A program made the position numbers and the translations under genes. Shown piece by piece: positions 24,869 through 33,540 of a stretch of 64,000 bases of DNA. The DNA lies in assembly GCA_963722495.1 (NCBI GenBank), contig CAVRND010000007.1, positions 251,837-315,836 of the forward strand. Reading direction: 5' to 3'. Within the stretch, counting starts at the first letter, position 1; every line of letters begins with the position of its first letter. The notes under the pieces are model-generated. The model was not told where the DNA came from and did not search any database. It saw nothing but the letters and a program-made list of their open reading frames with translations. This stretch comes from Hyphomicrobium_A sp963722495 (GTDB lineage: Bacteria; Pseudomonadota; Alphaproteobacteria; Rhizobiales; Hyphomicrobiaceae).

Positions 24869-25607
24869 ATGGCCGGATTGGTGAAGCGGGCGAAACGCTC
24901 CTGGCGGCGCGTTGGACGCCGCCTCCGCGAGCGCGGCCATGCGGTCCTCGCCCGATTGGCTGCGCCGCACCGCGGGGCCGCCGGCGTCGTATATCGACAT
25001 GCTGTTTGTCGACCACGGCATCTTCCGCATCATCTACGGCAACAGCCATCGTCTCTCCGATAAAGCCTGGCGGGCAGCGCAGCCGGCGCCCCATCAGCTG
25101 CGGGGGTACGCCAAGGCCGGCGTGCGTACGATCGTGAACCTGCGCGGCGAGCGCGATTGCGGCGCCTACTACCTGGAGCGCCGCGCCTGCGAGCAGCTGG
25201 GCATGAAGCTGGTCAACTTTCAGGTGCGTTCGCGGGCGGCGCCGACGCGCGAGGAGCTGCAGGGCGCCAAGCGGCTGTTCGAAGAGATCGAATATCCGAT
25301 GATGATGCACTGCAAGTCGGGCGCCGACCGCGCCGGCCTGATGAGCGTGCTCTACCGCTTCCTGCACGAGGGCGTGCCGATGGAGCAGGCGAAGAAGGAG
25401 CTGTCGCTCAAGTACGGGCACATCCGGCAGGCGCATACCGGCATCCTCGACTACTTCTTCGAGCGCTACATCGCCGACAACGCCGTGCGGCCGATGCCAT
25501 TCTTCGACTGGGTCGAGACGGTCTACGACCCCGACGAGTTGAAGCGCACATTCCAGTCGAAAGGCTGGGCCAACCGTATCGTCGACGGCATCCTGCGCCG
25601 CGAGTAG
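24869..25607 (+). CDS. Tyrosine/dual-specificity phosphatase-like protein, one frameshift near the start
   Basis: About 245 residues. The cysteine phosphatase loop is MMHCKSGADRAGLM, fitting the HCxxGxxR signature. Upstream AGVRTIVNLRGERD and YYLERRACEQLGM are typical of the DSP/Tyr phosphatase fold, and a helical C-terminus (DYFFERYIADNAVRPMPFFDW) follows. ATG 24869 (MAGLVKRAKRSWRRVGR) opens in frame 2 and the conserved part is in frame 3, so one base near 24910-24950 is in error. It stands inside the lipid A block, divergent from the acyltransferase and convergent with msbA. Phosphoprotein and phospholipid substrates are both possible. Confidence 0.8.
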
Positions 25608-25616
25608 CAGGGGTTC

Positions 25617-27434
25617 TTACAGGCTCGGTTGCGGAATTGGCGCGCCGGTCAGGGCCTGCGAGCGCACGAGGCGCGCGTAATGGCCTTCCGCCGCCAGCAG
25701 CTGCAAGTGGGTTCCGACCTCGACGATGGTGCCGTCGTCCATGACGCAGATGAGGTCGGCGTTCTGCACCGTCGACAGCCGGTGGGCGATGACCAGCGTG
25801 GTCCGGTTCTTGGTGAACTGCGCCAATGCCTCCTGCACCAGCCGCTCCGATTCGGTATCGAGCGCGCTCGTCGCCTCGTCGAGCAGCAGGATCGGGGCGT
25901 CCTTGAGGATCGCCCGGGCGAGGGCGAGGCGCTGGCGCTGGCCGCCCGACAGGCGCAGGCCGCGGTCGCCGATCTCGGTCGCATAACCCTGCGGCTGCGC
26001 CATGATGAAGTCATGTGCCGCTGCCGCTTCCGCCGCGGCCTCGATGGCCGACTGCGGCGCCCCGAGCCGGCCGAGCGCGATATTGGCGGCGATGGAATCA
26101 TCGAACAGCGTCACGTCCTGCGAGACGATGGAGATGGCGTCGCGCAGCGAGGCCAGCGTCACGTCGCGAATGTCCTGCCCGTCGATGGTGATGCGTCCCT
26201 GATCGACGTCGAACAGCCGCGGTACCAGGTTGAGCACCGTCGACTTGCCGGCGCCGGAACGCCCGACCAGCGCCACTGTCTGGCCGCCCGGCACGTCGAG
26301 CGTGAAACCACCAATGGCCTGCACGCCGCCGCGGTCGTAGGCAAAGCCGACGTTCTCGAAACGGATGCCCGCGTCAGCGAGCGCGATCGGCTTGGCGCCC
26401 GGCCGATCTACGATCAGCGGCTTCTCGTCGATGAGACCGTAGAAGCTCTCGGCCGCGGCAAGGCCCTCATTGATGCGGCCCGACAGCGAGCCGAGCGCGC
26501 GGATGGGCTGCGAGGCCATCAGCAGCGCGGTGATGAAGCCCATGAAGTCGCCGACCGTCGAGATGCCGCTGGCGATGCGCCAGTAGGCCAGCGCAATGAC
26601 GCCGGCAATGGCGATGCCGCCGAGCGCTTCCAGCAGCGGGTCGATGCGGGCGCGGTTCTTCACCGCCTTCATGCGCAGCTTGTAGACGTGCTCGAAGCTC
26701 TTGTTCAGCCGGTCTGCGGCGTAGCCCTCGAGCCGGAACGACTTGATCAGTCGCGCGCCCGAAAGCTTCTCGGTCAGCAGCGAGGTCATGCCGCCCAGCT
26801 CTTGCTGCGTCTGCTTGGCGACGCGGCGCAGCTTCGTGCTCAGCGCGGCGACGGGCAGGGCGGCGATCGGATAGACGCACAGCACGATCACCGACATCAC
26901 CCAGTCGAGATAGATCATCGAGGCGACGAGGGCGACGATGGTCAGCGCATCGCGCACGGCCGTATTGAGGGCGGCCTGCGCCGCCGTCTGCACGAAGCCG
27001 ATGTCGTTGGTCAGCTTGGAGACGAGCCGGCCCGGCGTATCCCGCGACAGGCGGGCGAAGTCGGACGTGATCAGATGCTCGAAGCCGACGCGCTGCATGT
27101 CCGTCGACATGCGCATGACGATGCGATTGGTCTCGACCGTCTGCGCGTAGAGCAGCAGGCTGCGCAGCATGGTGGCGCCGACGATCGCCACCAGGACATA
27201 GGGCAGCATGCCCTTCTGGTCCTGCATCAGCATGTCGAACGACGCCTTGATGATCATCGGGTAGGCGCCGGTGATGGCGGCCAGCAACGCCGTGAGGATC
27301 ATGGCGACGATCAACTCGCGCCAGCGCGGATAAACCCAATCGCGCATGAAGCGCACGAGCAGCCCGCGTTGATGCTCGTCGAGGGCGAGCGCGACGGGGG
27401 CGGGCTTGAGCGGCGCTGGTGGCGCCAGGTTCAC
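25617..27434 (-). CDS. msbA: MsbA-family ABC transporter, lipid A export type
   Basis: 605 residues: six-helix exporter membrane domain (about 1-340) followed by an ATPase domain with Walker A GRSGAGKST, signature LSGGQRQRLALARAIL, Walker B LLLDEATSALDTE and the switch His in VIAHRLST. Half-size transporter that works as a homodimer. Position next to DUF4170 and 2 kb from lpxK and waaA supports flipping of lipid A core across the inner membrane rather than drug export. It overlaps the DUF4170 stop by 4 bases. Intact frame. Confidence 0.9.
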   Translation of the reverse strand: MNLAPPAPLKPAPVALALDEHQRGLLVRFMRDWVYPRWRELIVAMILTALLAAITGAYPMIIKASFDMLMQDQKGMLPYVLVAIVGATMLRSLLLYAQTVETNRIVMRMSTDMQRVGFEHLITSDFARLSRDTPGRLVSKLTNDIGFVQTAAQAALNTAVRDALTIVALVASMIYLDWVMSVIVLCVYPIAALPVAALSTKLRRVAKQTQQELGGMTSLLTEKLSGARLIKSFRLEGYAADRLNKSFEHVYKLRMKAVKNRARIDPLLEALGGIAIAGVIALAYWRIASGISTVGDFMGFITALLMASQPIRALGSLSGRINEGLAAAESFYGLIDEKPLIVDRPGAKPIALADAGIRFENVGFAYDRGGVQAIGGFTLDVPGGQTVALVGRSGAGKSTVLNLVPRLFDVDQGRITIDGQDIRDVTLASLRDAISIVSQDVTLFDDSIAANIALGRLGAPQSAIEAAAEAAAAHDFIMAQPQGYATEIGDRGLRLSGGQRQRLALARAILKDAPILLLDEATSALDTESERLVQEALAQFTKNRTTLVIAHRLSTVQNADLICVMDDGTIVEVGTHLQLLAAEGHYARLVRSQALTGAPIPQPSL

Positions 27435-27688
27435 GACTGCGCCTTCGTGATCTGGTCGTCAGGCTCGAGCAGGCGGTGCATGTGAACGACGAAATAGCGC
27501 ATCAGGGCGTTGTCCACGGTGCGCTGCGCGGCCGACTTCCAGGCGGCGTGCGCATCGGCGTAATTGGGGTAGATGCCGACGATGTCGAGATCCGTCAGGT
27601 CGCGGAACTCGATGCCATCGAGCGAGGTCAGCTCGCCGCCGAACACGAGATGCAATAGCTGCTTCGGCGGTGTCGACTTGTCGCTCAT
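27431..27688 (-). CDS. DUF4170 domain-containing protein
   Basis: 85 residues, soluble. It shows the DUF4170 core HLVFGGELTSLDGIEFRDL, IVGIYPNYADAHAAWKSAA and RYFVVHMHRLLEP. The family is restricted largely to alphaproteobacteria and usually precedes waaA or msbA. Here its stop overlaps the msbA start, so the two are translated together. Function unknown; the final HRLLEPD is the conserved end. Confidence 0.88.
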   Translation of the reverse strand: MSDKSTPPKQLLHLVFGGELTSLDGIEFRDLTDLDIVGIYPNYADAHAAWKSAAQRTVDNALMRYFVVHMHRLLEPDDQITKAQS

Positions 27689-27862
27689 GCAGTTGGTCCT
27701 CTAAAGCGGGTTGACTGGATCGTGAGAGCCGCGCGCCCGGAACGGACTGCACGGTTACGGCGAATTTACGCTATCTCTTAAGCCTGCAGGAAGCCGGATG
27801 TGTCATTCTGCCTGCATGGTCGCACCAGACGGCTGCTCTGAAGACAATGGCGAGGCTCGCAA

Positions 27863-27903
27863 ATTTCGGCTTGGATCCGCGGCACGGATCCAAGCCGAAA
27901 TTG
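27863..27903. terminator. Perfect 18-bp hairpin after ubiA
   Basis: aatttcggcttggatccg (27863-27880) and its exact reverse complement (27886-27903) flank a 5-base loop. It lies 20 bp past the ubiA stop and before DUF4170-msbA, all on the minus strand, so it can end the ubiA transcript. No long U tract follows on that strand, and ggatcc is shared with REP-like units of the window, so it may instead be a repeat. Confidence 0.5.
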
Positions 27904-27922
27904 CTTAACGCGTGTCCCAGAC

Positions 27923-28896
27923 CTAGCTGAGCCCCGCCATGCGGGACAGCACCATGTCGAAGACCAGTCCCAGGAAGATCACCAACCCGACATCGCGGTT
28001 CGAACGGAAGCGGCGCAGGCAGTTCTGCGCGTCCGCCATATCGAGCGTCGTCACCTGCCAGGACATCTGCAGCGAGGCGAGCACCACGGCCATAAAAAAT
28101 ATGAGGTGCGTGCCGGCCAGATACCCCGCCAGCAGCCACAGCACGATGGCGCCGGCGTAGAAGCTGCCGACCCAGCTCATGGTGTTGTCGCCGAAGCGGA
28201 TGGCCGTGGAGCGCAGGCCGAGCAGCAGGTCGTCCTCGCGGTCCTGGTGGGCGTAGATGGTGTCGTAGCCGATGGTCCACAGCACCGAGCCGGCATACAG
28301 CAGCAGCGCCGGGATGCCGACGTTGCCCATCACCGCCGCCCAGCCGACCAGCGCCCCCCAGTTGAAGGCGAGGCCGAGCACGATCTGCGGCCAATGGGTG
28401 AAACGCTTCAGAAACGGATAGACGGCGACCAGCAGCAGCGAGGCGGCGCCCAGCTTGATGGCGAAGCCGTTGAACTGGACCAGCACCAGGAGGCCGCCGA
28501 GCGCGCAAATGGCGGCGAAGGCGAGGGCTTCGGCCGGCGTCACCTGGCCGGACGGAATGGGCCGGCTCGCCGTGCGGGCCGAGCGCGCGTCGTAGTCACG
28601 GTCGATGTAGTCGTTATAGGCGCAGCCCGAGGCGCGCATCAGCAGCGCCCCGATGGCGAACAGCGTCAGCAGCCACGGGTTGGGGTAGGGCTGGTGCAGG
28701 GCGACCTCGGCGAGGCCCACCGACCACCAGCAGGGCAGCAGCAGCAGCCAAAAGCCGATGGGGCGGTCGAGGCGGGCAAGCCGCAGGTAGGGGCGCACGG
28801 ATTCTGGGGCATAGCGGTCGGCCCAGTTGCCGGGCGGGGCATCTGCAACGCGGGTGCTCTGCTGGGTGTCGAGGGGTTGGCCTGCATGTCCGCCAT
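27923..28896 (-). CDS. ubiA: 4-hydroxybenzoate polyprenyltransferase UbiA, N-terminal frame unclear
   Basis: Membrane prenyltransferase of ubiquinone synthesis, 8-9 helices. The first Asp-rich motif is NDYIDRDYDARSARTASRP, and the second region is YAHQDREDDLLLGLRSTAI. The open frame can start at GTG 28798 (MRPYLRLARLDRPIGFWLL), but it continues upstream without a start codon through DAPPGNWADRYAPESVRPY, which is conserved at the N-terminus of relatives. An ATG at 28896 in a neighbouring frame (MADMQANPSTPSRAP) is the likely real start, with one base error between 28830 and 28890. The stop at 27923 leaves 20 bp before a strong hairpin. Confidence 0.88.
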
Positions 28897-29528
28897 AATC
28901 TGTTGGCTTTGCCCGACCCTACCGGCCCCCCGCCCGCGGGGCAAATCCCCCGATTGCACGTCGAGATCGCGGTCCCGACCTGAACGGGCGACCACTGTCA
29001 TCCCGGACGAGTGAGCGACAGCGAACGAAGAGCCGGGACCCAGCATAGGAAGCGCCGAAGGCTCACAAGGTGTCTGCGACCGCTTTGCGCTGGGTCCCGG
29101 AGAGCATTGGTGTGCCTCCGCGTTCTCGCGGACTTATGTCCCGAGGTTTGAAACAGTCGAGGGAACGCGGGCGCCGAAGCGCTGCGATCTAATAATTTTA
29201 TAGGCAGCCTTTCGGCGCCCGCGTGCGGTGCTCTGTCAGTGCCGAGGTTGCAACTTCGGCGTCAACGAGCTTCAGGTCCCATCCAGGGGCTTTCTAGGGC
29301 GCCGGACTTGCGTCGTTCAGGACCTTTGGCGTCTGCGCTCCCAAGTGAATGCGAGAGCGCCGCTGACGAAGGGCTTCCGTGCGCGCTGTTGCCAGCCACG
29401 CCCAGCCTCGCGCCGCGCCTCGAGCACTCGCGATCGACGCTGCAGCGGGCCGCCATCAACGCGCGGCGCCGGCAACCGCGGAGAGCTGGGTTCTCGGTGA
29501 CAAGCCTGCGCAGCATGACATTAGAGCG
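28897..29528. repeat. 630-bp intergenic region with REP-like and inverted repeats
   Basis: No gene was recognised. At 28999-29050 the string gtcatcccggacg...agccgggacccagc, with its inverted partner cgctgggtcccgg near 29090, is a repeat of the type common between alphaproteobacterial genes. cgcgggcgccgaa (29166-29178) is the exact reverse complement of 29211-29223 across an A+T-rich loop (aataattttata). From 29230 to 29528 open frames exist in both strands but none resembles a family. Confidence 0.5.
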
Positions 29529-31097
29529 TTACGTGGAATGGCGGGCGAGGATCTTGCGGACTTCGGCGACGAGGTCGGCCTCTTTGACGGAGACCTGCGC
29601 CGGGCGCGCTTCCTTCCATTCCTTGTTGTCGGAGATGGCGGCGGCGGCCTTGGCGCCTTCGACGAGGTCCTTCAGCGTCACTTCGCCCTTGGCGCGCTCG
29701 TCGGAGCCCTGGATGACGACGCACGGCGAGCCGCGCTTGTCGGCGTACTCGAGCTGCTTGCCGAACTTCTTCGGGTTGCCGAGATACAGCTCGGCGCGGA
29801 TGCCGGCGTCGCGCAGCGCCTGCACCATCTTCTGGTAGTCGGCGATGCGCTCCTTCTCCATCACCGTGACGATGACGGGGCCGTCGGGCGGCGGCCTTGG
29901 CCTAGCCGAGCGAAGCAAGAGCCGCCTGCAGGCGCGAGACGCCGATGGAGAAGCCGGTGGCCGGCACCTTCTGGCCGGTGAAGCGGGCGACGAGATCGTC
30001 GTAGCGTCCGCCGCCGCCGACCGAGCCGAAGCGCACCGGGCGCCCCTTCTCGTCCTTCACCTCGAACGTCAGCTCCGCCTCGAACACCGGGCCGGTGTAG
30101 TACTCGAGCCCGCGGACGACCGAGGATCGATCGGATGCGATCGGTGCCGTACCCGCGCTCGAAAATCGATCGAGCTGCGCAATTGTCTCCAATTCACTCG
30201 ACGCCATGCGGAAATTCCGATCCGCAGCTTCAGAGCTCGCCGATCCGAAGAAGTTCGTCCAGCTGCTGACTTCGCGATGCCGGACGATCGACCTTCGCCG
30301 CATCTCGATTTCGGAAGTCGTCGTTCCAGGCCGCGTAGCAATCCGAGAAGTTCGAATATCGTCGTGATCTCGAGCAGCTCTGCACCCGGCGTGAAGTCTC
30401 CGCTTTCGTCCTTCCGGCCTTGTCCGAGAAGTTCGCGAACCCTGTCGCCCCGAGCCGATCAAGTTTGTCCAGCGCACGCAGGACGATGAGCCACTTGGCA
30501 TCGTTCTCGCCCGGAAGTCCAACGACTTCCAAGGCCCGTCGAGAACCTTGCGGTTGTTGACCTTGATCACGTAGTCGCCGCGCTTGATGCCGAGCGCTTC
30601 CAGCGTGTCGGCGGCGAGCATGCACATCTCGGCGTCGGCGGCGACGCTCTCGGCGCCCACCGTGTCGGCGTCGAACTGCATGAACTGGCGGAAGCGGCCC
30701 GGCCCCGGCTTCTCGTTGCGCCACACCGGGCCCACCGCGTAGCGGCGGAACGGCTTGGGCATGTCCTGATAGTTCTGCGCCACGTAGCGGGCGAGCGGCG
30801 CCGTCAGGTCGTAGCGCAGGCTCATCCACTCCTCGACGTCGGCCTTCCCGCGCGCCTCGTTGAGTCCTGGAACGAGAACACGCCCGCGTTCGGGCGGTCC
30901 TGGTCGGGCAGGAACTTGCCGAGCGCGTCGGTGTATTCGAACGCCGGCGTCTCCAGCGGCTCGAAGCCGTACAGCTCGTAGACGGCGCGGATCTTGGCCA
31001 GCATGTCCTGCTGCTGGCGCAGCTCCGCCGCCTCGATGTCGCGAAGGCCGCGCGGCAGGCGCGGCGTCGGTCGCGCGTCTTTGGTAGGTTTGCTCAT
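29529..31097 (-). pseudogene. hisS: Histidyl-tRNA synthetase, several frameshifts
   Basis: Charges tRNA-His. ATG 31097 gives MSKPTKDARPTPRLPRGLRD and YELYGFEPLETPAFEYTDAL. A second frame carries MSLRYDLTAPLARYVAQNYQ and the motif-2 region RNEKPGPGRFRQF. Between about 30540 and 30110 all three frames alternate; pieces such as LIVLRALDKLDRLGATG, TPGAELLEITTIFELL and VVRGLEYYTGPVFEAELT keep the order of the family. A further change near 29905 leads to the anticodon-binding domain (GPVIVTVMEKERIADYQKMV, KGEVTLKDL). The gene is essential, so base errors in the sequence are the likely cause. Divergent genes are absent; it follows the metallophosphoesterase gene. Confidence 0.85.
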
Positions 31098-31143
31098 GGG
31101 CGGGCGGGTGGCTCGATGACGGCGTTGCAGCGCGTTGGGCGCG

Positions 31144-32037
31144 TTATAGCCGATCGAGACCTGTTACGCCAGCCGGCAGGCGGGGATCACGGCTGATGGC
31201 CTCGGCGGCCGGGCGCGCGGGCGGCAGGCCGAACGGACGGCGCAGCGCGGCGTGGGCCTGGCGCGCCGGCACCGAGACCAGCTCGCGCTCCGGCCAGCGC
31301 AGGGCCGTGAGCTTGCCGCCGAACACGCAGCCGGTGTCGATGCACACCGTATTGTTCAGCCACTCGGGCTCGGCGACCGGCGTGTGGCCGTAAACGACCG
31401 CCGTCTTGCCGCGATAGTCGGCGCCAAATTGAAGCGCTCCGGCAGACCGTCGGCGGCCAGGCCGCCCGGAGGTGTCGCCGTACAAGCGCGAAATCGTGCG
31501 CCCGCGGCGTAGTTGCTTGCCCAGCATGTTTTCGCGCACGCCGGCGTGGGCGACGGCGAGGCGGCCGTCGTCGAGCCAGGCGTGGCTCGGCAGCGTTTCG
31601 AGGAACGCGAGCGTGCGCGTCCGGCAAAGCCTCGCCCTGCGTCTGCATATTGCTCGACGGTGCGGTCGAGGCCGTGCGCCAGCTTGACGTCGCGGCCCTT
31701 GAGATAGCGCCGGAACTTGTCGTCGTGATTGCCGATCACCGAGAACGCCTGGCCGCGCTCGGCCATATCCATGACGATGCGCAGCACGTCCGGCGAGTTC
31801 GGTCCGCGGTCGACGAGGTCGCCGACGAAGAACGCGCGGCGGCCCTTCGGCGCCGTGGTGATCGCGCGGCGGGTCGTCGCCCGTTCCCTCGAGCCGCACC
31901 GAATAGCCCAGCTTCGCCAGCAGCGCGATCAGCTCGTCGGCGCAGCCATGCACGTCGCCGATGATGTCGAACGGGCCGTGCACGTCGCGCCAGTCGGCCG
32001 ACACCGGCTCTGCTTTGTCTTCGGGCTTGGAGGACAT
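31144..32037 (-). CDS. PPP-family metallophosphoesterase, two frame changes
   Basis: About 295 residues. Metal-binding motifs are FDIIGDVHGCADEL (motif I) in the first frame, VIGNHDDKFRRYLKG (motif III) in a second frame at roughly 31620-31870, and VAHAGVREN plus VVYGHTPV in the first frame again. DRGP-type motif II is hidden at the first break. The architecture matches bis(5'-nucleosyl)-tetraphosphatase/PrpE-like protein phosphatases. The C-terminus (ERELVSVPARQAHAALRRP) is basic. Substrate unknown. Confidence 0.8.
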   Translation of the reverse strand: MSSKPEDKAEPVSADWRDVHGPFDIIGDVHGCADELIALLAKLGYSVRLEGTGDDPPRDHHGAEGPPRVLRRRPRRPRTELAGRAAHRHGYGRARPGVLGDRQSRRQVPALSQGPRRQAGARPRPHRRAICRRRARLCRTRTLAFLETLPSHAWLDDGRLAVAHAGVRENMLGKQLRRGRTISRLYGDTSGRPGRRRSAGALQFGADYRGKTAVVYGHTPVAEPEWLNNTVCIDTGCVFGGKLTALRWPERELVSVPARQAHAALRRPFGLPPARPAAEAISRDPRLPAGVTGLDRL

Positions 32038-32158
32038 GCGAAAGGGCTCAGGCTTCGGTTACGCGATAGGGCACATAATCCCAGAAACGCGTCTGAGCAT
32101 AAAATGGCAGGCTGCGATAGCGCTCAGTGCGCCGATCGATGGACATGCGACCGCAACG

Positions 32159-33523
32159 CTATGCGTGAATGAAGTCCTCGGTGCGGCGCTTGGGCTCCGG
32201 CACGTTCGACACGAAGCGCACCAGCGGCTCCAGACCCGGCGGCACCGGACCGCCGTAGGCCCAATCCAGCAGCTCGACCGTATGCACGACCGGCACATCC
32301 AGATTGCCGGCCAGCTGCGTGATGCAGCCGATGTTGCCGGTGGCGACGACGTCGGGCTTCACGCGCTTGATGTTCTTCGTCTTGCGGTCGCGCAGGGCCG
32401 ATGAAAGCTCGGGCTGCAGGATATTGTAGGTGCCGGCCGACCCGCAGCAGATGTGCGATTCCGGGATGTCGGCGACGGTGTATCCGGCTTTGATCAACAG
32501 ATCGCGCGGCACATCCTTGATGCCCTGGCCGTGCTGCAGCGAGCAGGCGGGGTGATAGGCGACGCGCAGCGACGACCAGCGCTTGGGCGCGCCGAGCTCG
32601 TACTTGCCGACGAACTCCGAGATGTCGTTTGCTAGAGCTGAGATGCGCGCGGCGCGCGCGGCATACTCGGGCTCACGCTGCAAAAGGTGGCCGTAGTCCT
32701 TCACCGCCGTGCCGCAACCGGAGGCATTGACGATGATGGCGTCGACGGGGCCCTTGGCCATCTCCCGCGACCAGGCGTCGACGTTGCGCTTGGCGAAGGC
32801 GATCGCGCCTGCTTCGTCGCCGAGGTGATAGGTGAGCGCGCCGCAGCAGCCGGCGCCGGCCGCGACGACGACATCGACGCCGCGCCGCGCCAGCAGGCGA
32901 ATGGTGGAATCGTTGATGCCGGGGCGCAGCACCTGCTGCGCGCAGCCCGCCAGCATGATGACGCGGGCGCGGCGGTCCTCCTCGGTGGCGGCGGTGCCGG
33001 GACCTTCGAATTTCGGCGACGGCGGCAGCACGGCCGGCGCCAGCTCGATCATGGCGGCAAGCTCGGTGAGGCCGAAACGGCGCAAGAGGTTGAGCCACGG
33101 CCGGCCAAGCGGGGCGAGCTTTAGCGCCAGTCGGAAGCGCTCGGGATAGGGCAGCACGCGCGCCAGAAGCTTGCGCACGAAGCGCTCCTTGAACGGCCGC
33201 GGGGCCGTCTGTTCGACGTAGCTGCGCGCCATATCGATCAAGTGCATGTAGTCGACGCCGCTCGGGCACGTCGACATGCACGAGAGGCACGACAGGCAGC
33301 GGTCGAGATGCGTCTGGACCTCGTAGCTCGCCGGAGCATTGTCCTCGAGCATGTCCTTGATGAGGTAGATGCGTCCGCGCGGGCTGTCGCGCTCATCGCC
33401 CAGCAGCACGTAGGTGGGGCACGTCGCGGTGCACAGCCCGCAGTGCACGCAGCGGCGCAGGATGGAGTCCGCCTCGGCGATACGCGGGTTCAGCAGCTGC
33501 TCGGGCGTGAAGTTGGTTTGCAT
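32159..33523 (-). CDS. glcF: Glycolate oxidase iron-sulfur subunit
   Basis: 454 residues. Two 4Fe-4S motifs at the N-terminus (CVHCGLCTATCPTY and CLSCLSCMSTCPSG) are followed by two cysteine-rich CCG domains (GCAQQVLRP...AGAGCCGAL and HPACSLQHGQG...SHICCGSAG). This passes electrons from the GlcDE flavoprotein to the membrane chain. Last gene of glcD-glcE-glcF, 17 bp after glcE. Intact, in an unbroken stretch of the window. Confidence 0.94.
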   Translation of the reverse strand: MQTNFTPEQLLNPRIAEADSILRRCVHCGLCTATCPTYVLLGDERDSPRGRIYLIKDMLEDNAPASYEVQTHLDRCLSCLSCMSTCPSGVDYMHLIDMARSYVEQTAPRPFKERFVRKLLARVLPYPERFRLALKLAPLGRPWLNLLRRFGLTELAAMIELAPAVLPPSPKFEGPGTAATEEDRRARVIMLAGCAQQVLRPGINDSTIRLLARRGVDVVVAAGAGCCGALTYHLGDEAGAIAFAKRNVDAWSREMAKGPVDAIIVNASGCGTAVKDYGHLLQREPEYAARAARISALANDISEFVGKYELGAPKRWSSLRVAYHPACSLQHGQGIKDVPRDLLIKAGYTVADIPESHICCGSAGTYNILQPELSSALRDRKTKNIKRVKPDVVATGNIGCITQLAGNLDVPVVHTVELLDWAYGGPVPPGLEPLVRFVSNVPEPKRRTEDFIHA

Positions 33524-33540
33524 GCGCTGCTGCTATGCCC

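Noticed and set aside
25629..27485. A 618-codon open frame opposite msbA
   Set aside because: Translation is a compositional mirror of msbA (many Asp, Arg, His) with no domain. The transporter on the minus strand has all its motifs.
30110..30540. Insertion of foreign DNA into hisS
   Set aside because: The stretch first looks unrelated in the main frame, but pieces in the other frames keep the order and wording of HisS, so it is frame noise rather than an insert.
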